From: Pseudomonadota bacterium
Lineage (GTDB): Bacteria; Chloroflexota; UBA6077; JAJPHF01
Direction of reading: 5' to 3'
DNA: 51,194 nucleotides
Assembly (NCBI GenBank): GCA_021325365.1
Contig: JAJPHF010000183.1
Coordinates: 1-51,194, forward strand
The position numbers and the translations under genes are program-made. Below the pieces are notes generated by a model that saw nothing but the letters and a program-made list of their open reading frames with translations, searched no databases and was not told the origin of the DNA. Within the stretch, counting starts at the first letter, position 1. Each line of letters begins with the position of its first letter. This document shows positions 50,508-51,194 of the stretch, piece by piece.

Positions 50508-51194
50508 TTAGTCCCGCTCGGCCCACGGGGCGAACGCCTCCAGGCCCAGGTGGGCGAGGGTGGCGCGGTAGGGGCGGCCGCTGCGCTCGTGGCGCCCCGT
50601 CAGCCGGTAGTATTCGTGGATCAGGTCGGGCAGCCACCGCGCGATCGTGAAGCCCGCGTACGGGCCGTCGGGGATCGGCTCCAGGAAGCGCGGCCCCACG
50701 TCGGTGTAGTCCTCCTCCGCCCGCCAGCCGCGCTGCGTCCCGAAGAGGCTCTGTAGCAGCATGCTGCGGTGGCCCGTGTCCAGCATCTCGTCGAGTGACA
50801 CGTCCCACCCCGTGGTCGCGTTTAGGGCGTCCACCATCGAGATCAGCCCCTGCGGCGCCGACGGGTTGAGCGCGAACCAGCACGCTCCCATCAGCCCGCA
50901 CGCCTGACGATACTGCTCGCTGAGGATGTGCGACCACGCCCAGCCGTCCGGCTGGCGCGGGTCGAGCGGCCCCCAGGTCTCGCGGTAGCGCAGGTCGGGC
51001 GGCGGCTCCTCGCTGCCGCCGCCCTGCGGCTTCATGCCGCCGCTCGCCACCAGCTCGCGCAGCATGTTCCCGATCAGCGGCCGCCACTCGTGCTGCGCCG
51101 GCGTGCCCCCCTTCGTGTGGACGACCCACCGCGGCGCGTCGCCGCCCAGCGCCGCGGCCAGCTCCTTCGGCCCGTCGGCCAGCAGGTTGCCCAG
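50508..51194 (-). CDS. Aldehyde ferredoxin oxidoreductase family protein (C-terminal part)
   Basis: 228 codons, open at the window edge; the N-terminal pterin-binding domain lies outside. The C-terminal region matches AOR domains 2-3: a VVHTKGG block near the edge, ACGLMGACWFALNP with Cys of the 4Fe-4S region, DALNATTGWDVSLDEMLDTG, FGTQRGW, PRFLEPIPDGPYAGF and the terminal LTGRHERSGRPYRATLAHLG. AOR enzymes are tungsten or molybdenum bis-pterin proteins oxidising aldehydes or reducing acids. Stop TAA at 50508-50510. Confidence 0.88.
   Translation of the reverse strand: MGNLLADGPKELAAALGGDAPRWVVHTKGGTPAQHEWRPLIGNMLRELVASGGMKPQGGGSEEPPPDLRYRETWGPLDPRQPDGWAWSHILSEQYRQACGLMGACWFALNPSAPQGLISMVDALNATTGWDVSLDEMLDTGHRSMLLQSLFGTQRGWRAEEDYTDVGPRFLEPIPDGPYAGFTIARWLPDLIHEYYRLTGRHERSGRPYRATLAHLGLEAFAPWAERD

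Noticed and set aside
1..51194. CRISPR array, phage or transposase genes
   Set aside because: No spaced identical repeats of CRISPR type and no integrase, transposase or phage structural genes were seen.

Overview
The window is a very GC-rich bacterial chromosome segment, about 70% G+C by eye. It has dense genes, strong AGGAGG-type ribosome binding sites and almost no mobile DNA. The gene content is unbinned lipoprotein substrate-binding proteins, oxygenases, a CHASE3 sensor kinase, an FHA-ABC exporter and a tungsten aldehyde oxidoreductase. This fits a heterotrophic soil or sediment Chloroflexota-like organism, or another candidate-phylum bacterium with similar habits. The phylum is an inference; no rRNA or marker gene is present.

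Layout. 1-632: 5' part of a secreted Gly/Asn repeat protein. 1055-5669: an NMT1-type binding lipoprotein facing a three-gene two-component operon. 5825-6090: a candidate structured RNA with its own promoter and terminator. 6205-10013: methyltransferase, FAH-family hydrolase, an alkylmercury-lyase-like gene interrupted by two in-frame TGA codons, and a VOC protein. 10325-10852: a lower-GC orphan gene. 11096-16158: TPP enzyme plus binding protein, a carboxymuconolactone-decarboxylase (AhpD-like) gene with an in-frame TGA in a CxxC position, and a cupredoxin. 16346-24828: a minus-strand catabolic/uptake block with three Fe3+-type binding proteins, SDR, ornithine-cyclodeaminase homologue, alpha/beta hydrolase and M24 peptidase homologue. 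25139-33324: MFS exporter, then an aromatic-catabolism cluster (UbiD, LigB, Rieske beta and alpha, xanthine-dehydrogenase-type large subunit). 33616-40362: a second cyclodeaminase homologue, 2OG-Fe oxygenase, two more binding proteins, ACMSD-like amidohydrolase, haem-oxygenase-like diiron protein and a DUF2795 fragment. 40444-44278: glycosyltransferases and a Pro-rich secreted protein. 44485-50305: an exporter operon (zinc ribbon, FtsX permease, FHA-ABC ATPase, secreted protein) preceded by a tiny Trp-rich ORF and a terminator. 50508-51194: C-terminal part of an aldehyde ferredoxin oxidoreductase.

How the genes work together. Seven binding lipoproteins with no permease or ATPase lie among hydrolases, oxygenases and decarboxylases. 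This suggests scavenging of diverse small organic molecules, especially aromatics, with transport cores encoded elsewhere.

The strongest signal is selenocysteine. Three in-frame TGA codons in two genes (8426-9136 and 14164-15303) fall at catalytic Cys positions of known families. Two are followed at +20/+21 by perfect 7-bp hairpins with GG-starting loops, the geometry of a bacterial SECIS. The MerB-like gene would carry Sec at both of its active-site cysteine positions. A second noteworthy signal is a pair of structured repeats (19402-19480 and 44402-44490). Their flanks and apex are conserved, their stems differ but remain self-complementary, and each overlaps the stop codon of the preceding gene.
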